Source: CAYOVG01 sp964407285 (GTDB taxonomy: Bacteria > Desulfobacterota > Syntrophobacteria > Syntrophobacterales > Syntrophobacteraceae). From it: a stretch of DNA of 16,186 bases. The notes beneath the pieces were generated by a model, which worked only from the letters and a program-made list of their open reading frames with translations, searched no databases and was not told the DNA's origin. This document shows positions 6,850 through 15,560 of this stretch, one piece after another. Location: the NCBI GenBank assembly GCA_964407285.1, contig CAYOVG010000141.1:1-16186 (forward strand), read 5' to 3'. Numbering within the stretch: position 1 is the first letter of the stretch; every line of letters starts with the position of its first letter. Made by a program: the position numbers and the translations under genes.

Positions 6850-9800
6850 ATGAGTACGCCTCGTTCCGGCAGAAGGATCGCCCTATGGATTGCCTTGACC
6901 GTATTGGGCGTAGCAGCGAACTACTTCCGCGTCCCGCTCATCATGAGTCTCGAATTCTTGTTCGGAAGCGTGTTCTCCATTGTCCTCCTGCGCTTTTTCG
7001 GTCTGAATCCGGCTCTGCTTTCCGCGATTATCACAAGTTCAGTTACCTACTTCCTTTGGAACCACCCGTATTTCATTATTACATCGGTATCGGAGGTTTT
7101 GTTCTTAGGCCTGTTATCCAGGAGAAGTAATAATATAATCCTAAACGATTGCATTTTCTGGATATTTATAGGGTTGCCCCAGATTGTCTTCATCTACTGT
7201 TTCACAATGGGATTAGAATACAATATCGTAAAGCTGATATTTCTAAAGCAGTCCACAAACGGTATATTCAACGCCACCGTAGCATCGATAATAATAATGG
7301 CGTACGTTCTGGCGCCTGCCAAACTCTCGAAAAGGACATACTCGGAGAACGTATCGTTCTCCAACCTTTTGTTCAACTGCCTTATATTGTTCATAATGGC
7401 TCCCACCCTGACCATGCTCTTCGCCCGCAGCCACTACGAACAGCTCAAAATAGAACGAGAGGCGAAAAACCATGTCTTTCATGTCGCCGCTCATTTCAGC
7501 GATATGGTCAATTCTTGGATCAATCACCACTTGCAGGTGGTCCTCACAATCGCCGAACACATCGGAGACCCGGACGATCCGGAAATTACCCGCAAACAAC
7601 CCTTGCTCGCATTCGCCAAGCAATCGGCATCTTCCGATTTTCTCCGGATGGCCGTCAGAAACAGCGACGGCGTCACCATGATTTCCGCTCCAACTCACGA
7701 CCGGTCGGGCGCCCCCCTGGCGGGGCAGAGCTTCTCCGACCGTCCGTACTTCCAGGAGATGAGCAAATCCTTGAAGCCGCTCATTTCTGAAGTCTTCACG
7801 GGGAGAATAGGCCCTTCGGTTCCCATCGTGGCCGTCGCCGCTCCGATCGTCTCGAATGAGCGGTTCAAGGGCTGCGCCGTGGGCGCCGTCGACCTGAACG
7901 CTCTTACCTCCCTGATCGAGAGCGCCATGAAGCAATGGTCGATGAGCGCGACGATCCTGGATAAGACGGGACGCGTCATCACGAGTTCCCGCAAAGATCT
8001 GAAGCCGATGGACTCGTTCGACATCGGCGCAGGCCAAGCCTTGCGGGACCTCGGTGACGGCATTTACAGCCTCATGCCGAAGACGAAAGCGAACATATCG
8101 AATTCGGATCTTTGGAGCAAAATGAAGTACGTCTCCAAGGTTCACCTGGCCGACCTGTCCGGATGGACATGCGTTGTCGAAATGCCCCTCAGCCTCTACT
8201 ATTCCAACCTGGTCGGCGAATACATGAGCGTGATGCTCCTCCTGCTCATCATGAGCGTGAGCGCGGTGCTGGTCAGCGCTTTTCTGAGCAAGGCGCTCGC
8301 CTCTCCCCTGGCTGAACTGCAGGTGTTGACCCACGATGCTCCCGGCAGGATCTTCAACAACATGACCGTATCCGTCGGTAAATCTTACATCGCGGAGGTG
8401 GATGCCCTTGGGAGGAACTTCCAGGAGATGATGAGCGCGCTGTCCCAGCAGGTCCACCAGTTGAAGGCGCTCAATGCGGAACTCGACGACCGGGTGCGGG
8501 AGAGGACGAAAGAGATCCTCGACACGAAGCTCTTCTATGAAAACATCCTGGAAAGCATCCACGAAGGAGTCTGGGTGACGGACGAAAACGACTTGATCGT
8601 CTATGCCAACAAGGGACTTTGCATGATCGGGGGAAGCGACCGTTCCGAAATTGTCGGAAAGCACATCTTGTCCGGCTTCTCCGAAGAAACCATCCATTCC
8701 TTCAGACTTCACTACTTGAGCGCAAAAGAGAAGCTGGAGCCCGTTTTCTACGACTCGATCCCCATATACACCCCGGGTGGAAGGATGAGTTATCAAACAG
8801 GATGGATAATCCCCATTGTGAGGCGTAACAAACCGGTCATGGTTCTCGGCACCACCGACGATGTTACGGAACGAAGGGCTTTCGAGGAAAAATTGCGGAT
8901 GCTCACGGCGGAGCAGGCGACGATCCTGGAAAATGCGAGCATCGGCATCGCGTACGTCAAGGAGAGAAAGATCTCGTGGGTCAACGAGCGGCTCGGCGAA
9001 ACCCTCGGCATGTCGAAAGATGAGATGGCGGGACAAAGCACGGAGATCATCTATCCCTCCAGGGAGGATTTTATCGAAGCCGGCGAGGAGTCCGGTCCCG
9101 TCGTGCTCGGCGGCCTCGTTTGCCGGATGGAGCGCCGGTTGAAGAGGAAAGACGGCTCCCTGTTCTGGTGCAAGATGACCGGCAAGGCCATCGATCCTTC
9201 CGACCCGGCCCAGGGAAGCATCTGGCTGCTGGAGGATATATCCCACCACAGGGACATGCAGGAACGAATAAAGGAGGAGAGACAGCGCTTTTTCTCTCTC
9301 CTCGAGGAACTCCCCGTTTTCATATACCTGCAGGCGTCCGATTACACGATCAGGTATGCGAACAAGCTTTTTAAACGCCTGTTCGGAGAGCCGCACGGAA
9401 GACCGTGCTACGAGGTGGTCGCAAAGAGGACCGCGCCTTGCGAAAACTGCCCGACCTTTACCGTCTTCGACAGCAAGACTCCCCTGATGTGGGAGTGGAA
9501 CAGGCCATCCGAAGACAAAGTCTACCAGATATACGACTACCCCTTCTTGGACGTGGACGGCTCCCAGCTCGTTCTGGAACTGGGCGTCGATGTGACCGAC
9601 CAGAAGAAGTACGAAGCGCGCCTCAAATCAACGGCCGAGGACCTGGAAGCCATGGTCCGGCAGGAAATCGCCAGGAGCAGGCAACGGGAGCAGCTCCTGA
9701 TCCACCAGTCCAAGCTGGCGGCCATGGGTGAGATGATCGGGGCTATCGCTCACCAGTGGAGACAACCCCTTGCGGCTGTCGCCGCCATCATTCAGGATGT

Positions 9801-10470
9801 CGAGGATGCATTCGACCACGGGCAACTCGGGAAAGACTATCTCGAGGATGCCGTAGCGCAGTCCATGGCGCAGCTCGACTTCATGTCCAAAACCATTGAC
9901 GATTTCAGGAACTTCTTTGCTCCCTCGAAGGAAAAAGTGCGGTTCGACGCGATCAAGGCAGTCATCGAAGTGCTGTCGATGGCATCGTCACAGATAGAGA
10001 ATAACTACATAGCTTTGCGGTATTCCTGCCGTTCCCTGGACAGATCGTTCAACAGCGCGCACGAGGTCGAACCATGCCGTAAGTTCGTTGTACACGGCTA
10101 CCCGAACGAGTTCAAACATGCCATACTCAATATCCTGTACAATGCCAGAGACGCTATACTGGGCCGCAGAGAGAAAGGAAACCTCGGAAACGCCGAAGGA
10201 TTTATAGACATCCATATTTCCTGCGAACGTGGTATAATAATCATTCAAATTGCCGACAATGGGGGTGGAATCGACTCCGACATAATCAACAGAATATTCG
10301 AGCCCTATTTCACGACGAAGGAACAAGGGAAAGGAACGGGAATCGGTCTCTACATGTCGAAAGTGATCGTCGAAGACAATATGAATGGAAGAATATCGGT
10401 CACGAATATGGAGAACGGCGCTGAATTCACCATTGAACTTCGGGGAGAGGTGGAAAATGCGATACGATGA
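6850..10470 (+). CDS. Large multi-domain sensor histidine kinase (6-7 TM, dCache, three PAS, HisKA, HATPase)
   Basis: This is a 1206-residue membrane kinase. Residues 11-192 hold about six or seven hydrophobic segments resembling a MASE-type integral sensor. Residues 195-440 form an extracytoplasmic dCache-like domain (DRPYFQEM, ISEVFTGRIGPSVPIVAVAAPI), followed by a helix at 458-480. A coiled-coil linker (530-565) leads to three PAS domains (about 563-675, 690-800, 815-920). The third has Cys853, Cys864 and Cys867 (CYEVV, PCENCP). The kinase core has His968 in IAHQWRQPL, Asn1094/Asn1098, ADNGGG, EPYFTTKE and GTGIGL. The ATG at 6850 is chosen because AGGAG sits 8 bases upstream; a TTG at 6823 would add 9 residues and has no site. 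Its stop overlaps the next gene. The signal is unknown, but the architecture suggests both external and cytoplasmic inputs. G+C dips around 7100-7260. Confidence 0.9.
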   Translation: MSTPRSGRRIALWIALTVLGVAANYFRVPLIMSLEFLFGSVFSIVLLRFFGLNPALLSAIITSSVTYFLWNHPYFIITSVSEVLFLGLLSRRSNNIILNDCIFWIFIGLPQIVFIYCFTMGLEYNIVKLIFLKQSTNGIFNATVASIIIMAYVLAPAKLSKRTYSENVSFSNLLFNCLILFIMAPTLTMLFARSHYEQLKIEREAKNHVFHVAAHFSDMVNSWINHHLQVVLTIAEHIGDPDDPEITRKQPLLAFAKQSASSDFLRMAVRNSDGVTMISAPTHDRSGAPLAGQSFSDRPYFQEMSKSLKPLISEVFTGRIGPSVPIVAVAAPIVSNERFKGCAVGAVDLNALTSLIESAMKQWSMSATILDKTGRVITSSRKDLKPMDSFDIGAGQALRDLGDGIYSLMPKTKANISNSDLWSKMKYVSKVHLADLSGWTCVVEMPLSLYYSNLVGEYMSVMLLLLIMSVSAVLVSAFLSKALASPLAELQVLTHDAPGRIFNNMTVSVGKSYIAEVDALGRNFQEMMSALSQQVHQLKALNAELDDRVRERTKEILDTKLFYENILESIHEGVWVTDENDLIVYANKGLCMIGGSDRSEIVGKHILSGFSEETIHSFRLHYLSAKEKLEPVFYDSIPIYTPGGRMSYQTGWIIPIVRRNKPVMVLGTTDDVTERRAFEEKLRMLTAEQATILENASIGIAYVKERKISWVNERLGETLGMSKDEMAGQSTEIIYPSREDFIEAGEESGPVVLGGLVCRMERRLKRKDGSLFWCKMTGKAIDPSDPAQGSIWLLEDISHHRDMQERIKEERQRFFSLLEELPVFIYLQASDYTIRYANKLFKRLFGEPHGRPCYEVVAKRTAPCENCPTFTVFDSKTPLMWEWNRPSEDKVYQIYDYPFLDVDGSQLVLELGVDVTDQKKYEARLKSTAEDLEAMVRQEIARSRQREQLLIHQSKLAAMGEMIGAIAHQWRQPLAAVAAIIQDVEDAFDHGQLGKDYLEDAVAQSMAQLDFMSKTIDDFRNFFAPSKEKVRFDAIKAVIEVLSMASSQIENNYIALRYSCRSLDRSFNSAHEVEPCRKFVVHGYPNEFKHAILNILYNARDAILGRREKGNLGNAEGFIDIHISCERGIIIIQIADNGGGIDSDIINRIFEPYFTTKEQGKGTGIGLYMSKVIVEDNMNGRISVTNMENGAEFTIELRGEVENAIR

Positions 10471-11587
10471 TTCCGATTTCAGCCGGTTTATGAGCAGAAT
10501 CCCCATTCTCTATGTCGAGGATGAAGATACCGTCCGCCAAAGGATGGCGGCCTTCCTGGGCAGGAGGTTTACATCCGTTTATACGGCTTCGGACGGAAAG
10601 GAAGGGTTGAGCCTGTTCCGGTCGCACAGGCCCGCCATCGTGCTCACGGATATTCGAATGCCGGTCATGGACGGCCTGCAAATGACGGAGGAGATCCTGC
10701 GTAGCGACCCCGATGTCAAGGTCATCGTCACAACTGCCCACAGCGACCTCAACTATTTGCTCAAAGCCGTGGACCTCGGCATCGACGGCTATTTGCTGAA
10801 GCCCATAGACAATGATAAACTGGGGAGAGCGCTACGGAAGGTCGTCCGCCAGATGTGGTTGGAAGAGTCCTTCCTGAGGAACAGAAAAGCGGAGGCCATT
10901 TCCACTTTTGCGGCCGGCCTGGCTCACGATTTCAACAATATTCTTTCCGTGATCATCGGGAACCTTGACCTGGCCCGCTACGAACTGCCGGAAGGACATC
11001 GCTTTCCGGATATTCTGAGCAGTATCGAAGAATCCGCCCTGGCGGCCAGGGACCTCGTACTGAAGTTCATAAGCCTTACGAGGGCCCGACCGGTATCCAA
11101 CTGGCAGGGCTCGATCGGGGAATTGCTTGCGGATTCTATCGAGTTTATCCTCGGCAGCAGTTCACTCGATTGTGAAACCTGTTTTCCCGACGACCTTTGG
11201 CCTGTTGCATTGGATCGGGGACAGATGAACCAAGTGTTCCTCAACATTCTGCGCAATGCCGGGGATGCAATGCCGGAAGGGGGCGCCGTCCGAATCAGCG
11301 TCGAAAACAGGACGATGGCGGCCGGTCAACACCCGGTGCTCCCTGAAGGCGACTACGTCAAGGTCACTGTCGCCGACCGGGGAACGGGCATCTCGGCGCA
11401 GGATCTTCCGCTCATCTTCGATCCCTACTTTTCGACAAAGGACAGGGGAACTCAGAAAGGAATGGGACTGGGGCTTTCCATAGCTCAATCCATCGTCGGC
11501 AAGCATGGCGGCCACATCCAGGTCCACTCGGAAAAGGGCGTGGGAACGACCGTCGACGTCTGGCTACCCGCTGTACGCCCATCCTGA
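10457..11587 (+). CDS. Receiver-histidine kinase hybrid (phosphorelay protein)
   Basis: This 376-residue soluble protein begins with a receiver domain (about 14-130): acidic pocket VEDED (20-24), phosphoacceptor Asp65 in LTDIRMPVMDG, Thr/Ala switch region VTTAHSD and Lys115 in LLKPID. It continues into a kinase core with His157 in GLAHDFNNIL, N-box LNILRNAGDAM, DRGTGIS, DPYFSTK and GMGLGLSIAQ. It has no DNA-binding or enzymatic output domain. The ATG at 10457 follows GGAGAGGTGG and overlaps the stop of the upstream kinase by 14 bases, so the two are very probably co-translated; an upstream in-frame ATG at 10385 lies inside the kinase gene and is less likely. A likely role is to receive phosphate from the partner kinase and tune or pass on the signal (inference). 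No dedicated final regulator is evident; the AAA+ activator encoded divergently lacks a receiver. Confidence 0.9.
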   Translation: MRYDDSDFSRFMSRIPILYVEDEDTVRQRMAAFLGRRFTSVYTASDGKEGLSLFRSHRPAIVLTDIRMPVMDGLQMTEEILRSDPDVKVIVTTAHSDLNYLLKAVDLGIDGYLLKPIDNDKLGRALRKVVRQMWLEESFLRNRKAEAISTFAAGLAHDFNNILSVIIGNLDLARYELPEGHRFPDILSSIEESALAARDLVLKFISLTRARPVSNWQGSIGELLADSIEFILGSSSLDCETCFPDDLWPVALDRGQMNQVFLNILRNAGDAMPEGGAVRISVENRTMAAGQHPVLPEGDYVKVTVADRGTGISAQDLPLIFDPYFSTKDRGTQKGMGLGLSIAQSIVGKHGGHIQVHSEKGVGTTVDVWLPAVRPS

Positions 11588-11697
11588 CGTAGAGCCGCGA
11601 CATCCCGAGGCCGGTCGAACCACAATGAAGCACCCGTCAGGGTGAATATGAAGAAAAAGAATACGAAACCCGCAACACGAACCACGATGTTAATCAT

Positions 11698-12507
11698 ATG
11701 GCATATATAGATCAGGAAGTACGCCGTCTCATGGGCAAGGCCATCCACCACTACGGCCTCATCGAGGATGGAGACGAAATCGCGGTGGCGGTCTCGGGAG
11801 GCAAGGACAGCATGGTTTTGCTCCGGCTCCTTCGCGACCGGCAGCGCCGGGTTCCCATTCGCTACGGCATCACGGCCATTCACGTGGACCTCGGATTCGA
11901 CGACGAACCCGCCGCCCGGCTGGAGGACTTTTTCCGAAAAGAGGGTTTCTCCTATGAAATCATCCGCACCGACTACGGCATCACGGCGCACAGCAGCGAA
12001 AACCGCGAAAACCCCTGTTTCCTGTGCTCCCGCCTCAGGCGCTCCGCGCTGTTCACCAGGGCTCATGAACTCAATTGCCGTAAGATCGCATTCGGCCACA
12101 ACCAGGATGATTTTATCGAAACATTTTTTCTGAACATCTGCTACAGTGGTCAGGTATCCACCATGCTGCCCAGGCAGCCTTTTTTCAACGGCGAGATTAC
12201 CGCCATCCGGCCGCTCGCCCTCGCGCCGTCCGCCAGAATAGAGAAGCTTTGTCAGAGGCTGGGGCTCCCGGTGGTATCCAACCCCTGTCCTTCAGCGTGC
12301 AACAGCAGGCGTCGCGATATCCGGGCTCTCCTGCAGTCGCTTTACGGGACGAACCACAAGGTGCGCGGGAACATATTCCACGCCATGAGCAACGTGAATT
12401 CGGAGTATCTGCCGCCGCCCCTGCGGCCGCGAACCGCTGCTCCCTCTCCGGCCCACGAATTGGAGATCGATAGAGATGGAAGAAAAACGGACTCTTTACC
12501 TGATTGA
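11698..12507 (+). CDS. ttcA: TtcA-like PP-loop tRNA 2-thiocytidine synthetase
   Basis: The 269-residue protein belongs to the PP-loop ATPases that thiolate tRNA; TtcA makes 2-thiocytidine at position 32. The ATP-binding loop is SGGKDS (33-38). Cys107 and Cys110 (PCFLC) plus Cys197 (NPCPSAC) correspond in spacing to the three cysteines that hold the iron-sulfur cluster in TtcA. FGHNQDDFIETFFLN and ITAIRPLA are also typical of the family. The C-terminus from about residue 245 is low-complexity and overlaps the polA start by 32 bases. The ribosome site before the ATG at 11698 is weak; a 20-codon frame (11648-11710) ends across the start and may couple translation. Other members of the TtcA/TtuA superfamily (for example tRNA 54 thiolation) are possible, but the cysteine pattern favours TtcA. 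It forms a unit with polA. Confidence 0.75.
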   Translation: MAYIDQEVRRLMGKAIHHYGLIEDGDEIAVAVSGGKDSMVLLRLLRDRQRRVPIRYGITAIHVDLGFDDEPAARLEDFFRKEGFSYEIIRTDYGITAHSSENRENPCFLCSRLRRSALFTRAHELNCRKIAFGHNQDDFIETFFLNICYSGQVSTMLPRQPFFNGEITAIRPLALAPSARIEKLCQRLGLPVVSNPCPSACNSRRRDIRALLQSLYGTNHKVRGNIFHAMSNVNSEYLPPPLRPRTAAPSPAHELEIDRDGRKTDSLPD

Positions 12508-15193
12508 CGGAAGTTCCTACATCTACAGGGCTTTCTACGGCATCCGCCGCCTCACCAACGCGCGCGGCATGGCCACGCAGGCCGTCTACGGCTTCGCACA
12601 GATGCTCCTTAAAGTGATCCGGGACAGGCAGCCCGACTACATTTGCGCGGTGTTCGACACTCCCCACGCCACCTTCCGGCACGATCTTTACGAGGCCTAC
12701 AAGGCGACGCGCCAGAAAATCCCCGAGGAACTGGAGAGTCAGATCCCTTACATCAAGGACCTGATCCGCTACAATGGAGTGCCGCAGGTGGAGGCGCCGG
12801 GGTTCGAAGCCGACGACATCATCGCCGCGTTCGCCCACACGGCGGGGGAAATGGGCCTCAAGGTGATCATCGTCTCGGGGGACAAAGACCTGCACCAACT
12901 GGTGGAAGACCCCGATGTCGTCCAGTGGGACGCGCAGCGCGACCGGTTGTTCACCGAAAAGGAGGTCGAAGAGCGCTTTGGGGTGAGGCCGGACCAGATC
13001 AAGGATTATCTGTCTCTTGTGGGGGACGCTTCGGACAACATTCCGGGCGTGCCCGGAGTGGGCGAGAAGACCGCGGCGAAGCTTCTCAAGGAATGGGACT
13101 CCCTGGACAACATTTACTCCAACCTGGAGAAGGTAACCCCCCCTGCCCTTCGCCGGAAACTGGAAACCAACCGGGACATGGCTCACCTTTCGCGGTCCCT
13201 GGTGGAATTCCGGGAGGACATCCCCATCGCCTTCCGCCCGGAGGACTACACTCCCGGCTCTCCCCAGGTCCCCGAACTGGTAAGTCTCTACGAGGAACTG
13301 GATTTCAAGAGCCTTCTCGAAGCGCTCCGCAAGGACGCCGGGGGCGCCGCGCAACCGCCCGAATCCGCACCGGAAGGCAAGTCCAAATGCCCGAGGACCG
13401 ATCGCATCGTCACCACGATCGAAGAACTGGAAGACGTGATCGCCCGGGTCTCCGCCGCCCCCCGATTCTCCGTCGACCTGGAGACGACGTCCCAGGATTC
13501 GATGCAGGCCGAACTGGTCGGGATATCGCTTAGCTGGGAGGACCACAATGCTTTCTATATTCCGGTCGGGCATACGGGATCGGGCAGCGAGAACCAGCTC
13601 CCGGTCCGCGAAGTGCTCGACAGGATGGCCCCGGTCCTCGGCGGAACCACTCCCGCGAAGGTCGGACAGAACCTCAAGTACGAATGGGTCGTGCTCACGC
13701 GGCACGGTATCCCTCTCCGGGGCATAGGTTTCGACACGATGGTCGCCAGCTATCTCCTGAGTCCGGGGGACCGCGCGCACAGGCTGGAGCGGATCGCCGC
13801 CGAACACCTGAACGAGGAAAAGCTCGCCTACACGGACATGACGGGAAAGGGAAAGGCACAGGTCGGGTTCGCGGAGGTCGATGTCGCGCGGGCGGCGACG
13901 TACGCCTGTGAGGACGCCGAAACCACCTGGCGTCTCGTGCCGGTGCTGAGGCAAAAGCTCCGGGAGGCGCGCCTCGAGGAGCTTTACACGACGCTTGAGC
14001 TGCCCCTCATCGAAGTGCTTGCGAAGATGGAGTACGAAGGGGTCCTGGTGGATGTCGAACGGCTCGAAGACCTGTCCATAGACCTCGACAAGGCCCTGGA
14101 CCAGAGGGCAGACACCGTCTACCGCATCGCCGGAGAGGAATTCAACATCCAGTCGCCCAAGCAACTGGGTGCGGTGCTGTTCGATAAGCTGAAGCTTCCC
14201 ACGCTGAAGAAGACCAAGAGCGGACCGTCCACGGACATGAGCGTTCTGGAGGAACTCGCGGCCGAACACCCCATCGCCGAAGCGGTGCTGGCCTACAGAA
14301 GCCTGGCCAAGCTCAAGGGCACCTACGCGGATGCGCTGCCGAAGCTCGTTCACCCCAAGACGGGCCGCATACACACGTCGTACAACCAGACGGTCACGGC
14401 CACCGGCAGGCTCAGCAGCTCCAACCCGAACCTCCAGAACATTCCCATCCGTTCCGAAGAAGGCAAGAGGATACGCGCCGCGTTCATCCCCTCGCCCGGC
14501 TGCGTGCTGCTCTCCGCGGACTACTCCCAGATCGAACTGCGTATCCTGGCTCACTACAGCGGGGACTCGCACCTGGTGGACGCCTTCAGGGCGGGCGAAG
14601 ATATCCACCGGCGGACTGCATCGGAGATGTTCGGCGTACCTCCTGAGCAGGTCACGTCGGACATGCGCCGCCAGGCGAAGACCATCAACTTCGGCATCAT
14701 CTACGGGATGGGTCCGTTCGGCCTGGCGAAGCAGTTACGGATAAGCAACGCAAAGGCGAGGCAGGCCATCGACCGCTATTTCAGCCGGTACAAGGGCGTC
14801 CGTGAATTCATTGAAAGCGTCGTCCAGGGGACGTGCGGCCGGGGATACTGCGAGACGCTCCTGGGTAGGACCCGCTCCATTCCCGAACTGCAGAGCCGCA
14901 ACAGGACCATCCGGCAGCAGGGCGAGCGGCTGGCCGTAAACACCACCATCCAGGGGACGGCCGCGGACCTGATCAAGAAGGCGATGATAGACATCAACCG
15001 CGCGCTGGAAGAAGGGAGATTCAAGGCGGCGATGATCCTGCAGGTCCACGACGAACTCGTCTTCGAGTCCCCTGTGGGCGAACTGGAAGCCGTCACGTCA
15101 CTTGCCAGGGATAAGATGGAAGGGGTCCATCCTCTCGCCGTGCCCTTGAAAGTGGACGTGGGATGGGGGGACAACTGGGCCGATGCGCATTGA
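12476..15193 (+). CDS. polA: DNA polymerase I
   Basis: This full-length 905-residue repair and Okazaki-fragment polymerase has three parts. The 5'-nuclease domain (1-290) shows LIDGSSYIYRAFYG, APGFEADDIIAA, VSGDKDL, LVGDASDNIPGVPGVG and GEKTAAKLL. The 3'-5' exonuclease (about 325-500) has Asp334 and Glu336 (VDLET) and Asp480 (YACED), but the Exo II position reads NLKYE, with Glu403 where Klenow-type enzymes have Asp424. The polymerase domain has motif A (SADYSQIELRILAHY), the O helix (RRQAKTINFGIIYG) and motif C (LQVHDELVFE). Phe is at the dideoxy-discriminating O-helix position. It starts within the last codons of ttcA, with GGAG upstream, and ends at a strong hairpin terminator. A long antisense frame inside it is a by-product of GC-rich codons. 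Confidence 0.97.
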   Translation: MEEKRTLYLIDGSSYIYRAFYGIRRLTNARGMATQAVYGFAQMLLKVIRDRQPDYICAVFDTPHATFRHDLYEAYKATRQKIPEELESQIPYIKDLIRYNGVPQVEAPGFEADDIIAAFAHTAGEMGLKVIIVSGDKDLHQLVEDPDVVQWDAQRDRLFTEKEVEERFGVRPDQIKDYLSLVGDASDNIPGVPGVGEKTAAKLLKEWDSLDNIYSNLEKVTPPALRRKLETNRDMAHLSRSLVEFREDIPIAFRPEDYTPGSPQVPELVSLYEELDFKSLLEALRKDAGGAAQPPESAPEGKSKCPRTDRIVTTIEELEDVIARVSAAPRFSVDLETTSQDSMQAELVGISLSWEDHNAFYIPVGHTGSGSENQLPVREVLDRMAPVLGGTTPAKVGQNLKYEWVVLTRHGIPLRGIGFDTMVASYLLSPGDRAHRLERIAAEHLNEEKLAYTDMTGKGKAQVGFAEVDVARAATYACEDAETTWRLVPVLRQKLREARLEELYTTLELPLIEVLAKMEYEGVLVDVERLEDLSIDLDKALDQRADTVYRIAGEEFNIQSPKQLGAVLFDKLKLPTLKKTKSGPSTDMSVLEELAAEHPIAEAVLAYRSLAKLKGTYADALPKLVHPKTGRIHTSYNQTVTATGRLSSSNPNLQNIPIRSEEGKRIRAAFIPSPGCVLLSADYSQIELRILAHYSGDSHLVDAFRAGEDIHRRTASEMFGVPPEQVTSDMRRQAKTINFGIIYGMGPFGLAKQLRISNAKARQAIDRYFSRYKGVREFIESVVQGTCGRGYCETLLGRTRSIPELQSRNRTIRQQGERLAVNTTIQGTAADLIKKAMIDINRALEEGRFKAAMILQVHDELVFESPVGELEAVTSLARDKMEGVHPLAVPLKVDVGWGDNWADAH

Positions 15194-15200
15194 CGGAATA

Positions 15201-15234
15201 AAAAAAGCCGCTCCCGGCAAGAGCGGCTTTTTTT
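15201..15234. terminator. Bidirectional rho-independent terminator
   Basis: An AAAAAAGCCGCTC arm (15201-15213) pairs with GAGCGGC followed by T-run (15221-15234) around a 7-base loop. The GC stem flanked by A and T runs works in both directions: it ends the ttcA-polA transcript eight bases after the polA stop, and the convergent small gene 27 bases after its stop. Confidence 0.93.
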
Positions 15235-15260
15235 GTCCCTGTCAATCCGGCAAAGTACGC

Positions 15261-15560
15261 TTAGCTTTCGCTTTTGGTCTTTTCCAGTTCGGCCTTCAGC
15301 TTCTCGACTTCTTCTTTGTACTTGCCGGCTTCTTCTTTATATCTGGCGTCGTCGCCAACGGCAGCCCCCCCATCGCCCTTCTTGGGGAAAGGAAGCTTTT
15401 CCTTCACTTCATCGTAACCCAGGTAGGCGGCCATGGCGCCGCCAAGCAGCAACATCACGGGAATAGCGCCCGCCAGGAGGTCAAAAAAGGCGCTATGGAA
15501 TACGATAACACCAATCAATCCCAGAAATGCTGCTATAATACCACCCAAGAAAACCTTCAT
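15261..15560 (-). CDS. Small membrane protein with C-terminal coiled coil, unknown function
   Basis: This 99-residue protein belongs to no family I recognise. Two hydrophobic segments (about 4-21 VFLGGIIAAFLGLIGVIVF, and 28-47 LLAGAIPVMLLLGGAMAAYL) are followed by a short Gly/Asp-rich linker (KKGDGGAAVGDDA) and a charged heptad-like helix (YKEEAGKYKEEVEKLKAELEK), a likely coiled coil. The start is firm: AAGGAGGAG lies 5-6 bases before the ATG at 15560. The layout suggests a membrane anchor with a cytoplasmic oligomerization tail, but no function can be assigned. The gene converges on polA and shares its terminator. A 12-bp palindrome (15737-15748) and a possible overlapping upstream short frame (15557-15679) lie ahead of it. 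Confidence 0.8.
   Translation of the reverse strand: MKVFLGGIIAAFLGLIGVIVFHSAFFDLLAGAIPVMLLLGGAMAAYLGYDEVKEKLPFPKKGDGGAAVGDDARYKEEAGKYKEEVEKLKAELEKTKSES

Noticed and set aside
7243..9396. A 717-codon open frame antisense to the large kinase
   Set aside because: The plus strand encodes clear Cache and PAS domains over this stretch; the antisense product shows no recognisable domain.
12197..14608. An 803-codon open frame antisense to polA
   Set aside because: polA is unmistakable on the other strand with all family motifs; the antisense frame has low-complexity Arg/Val/Asp-rich content and follows from GC-rich codon use.
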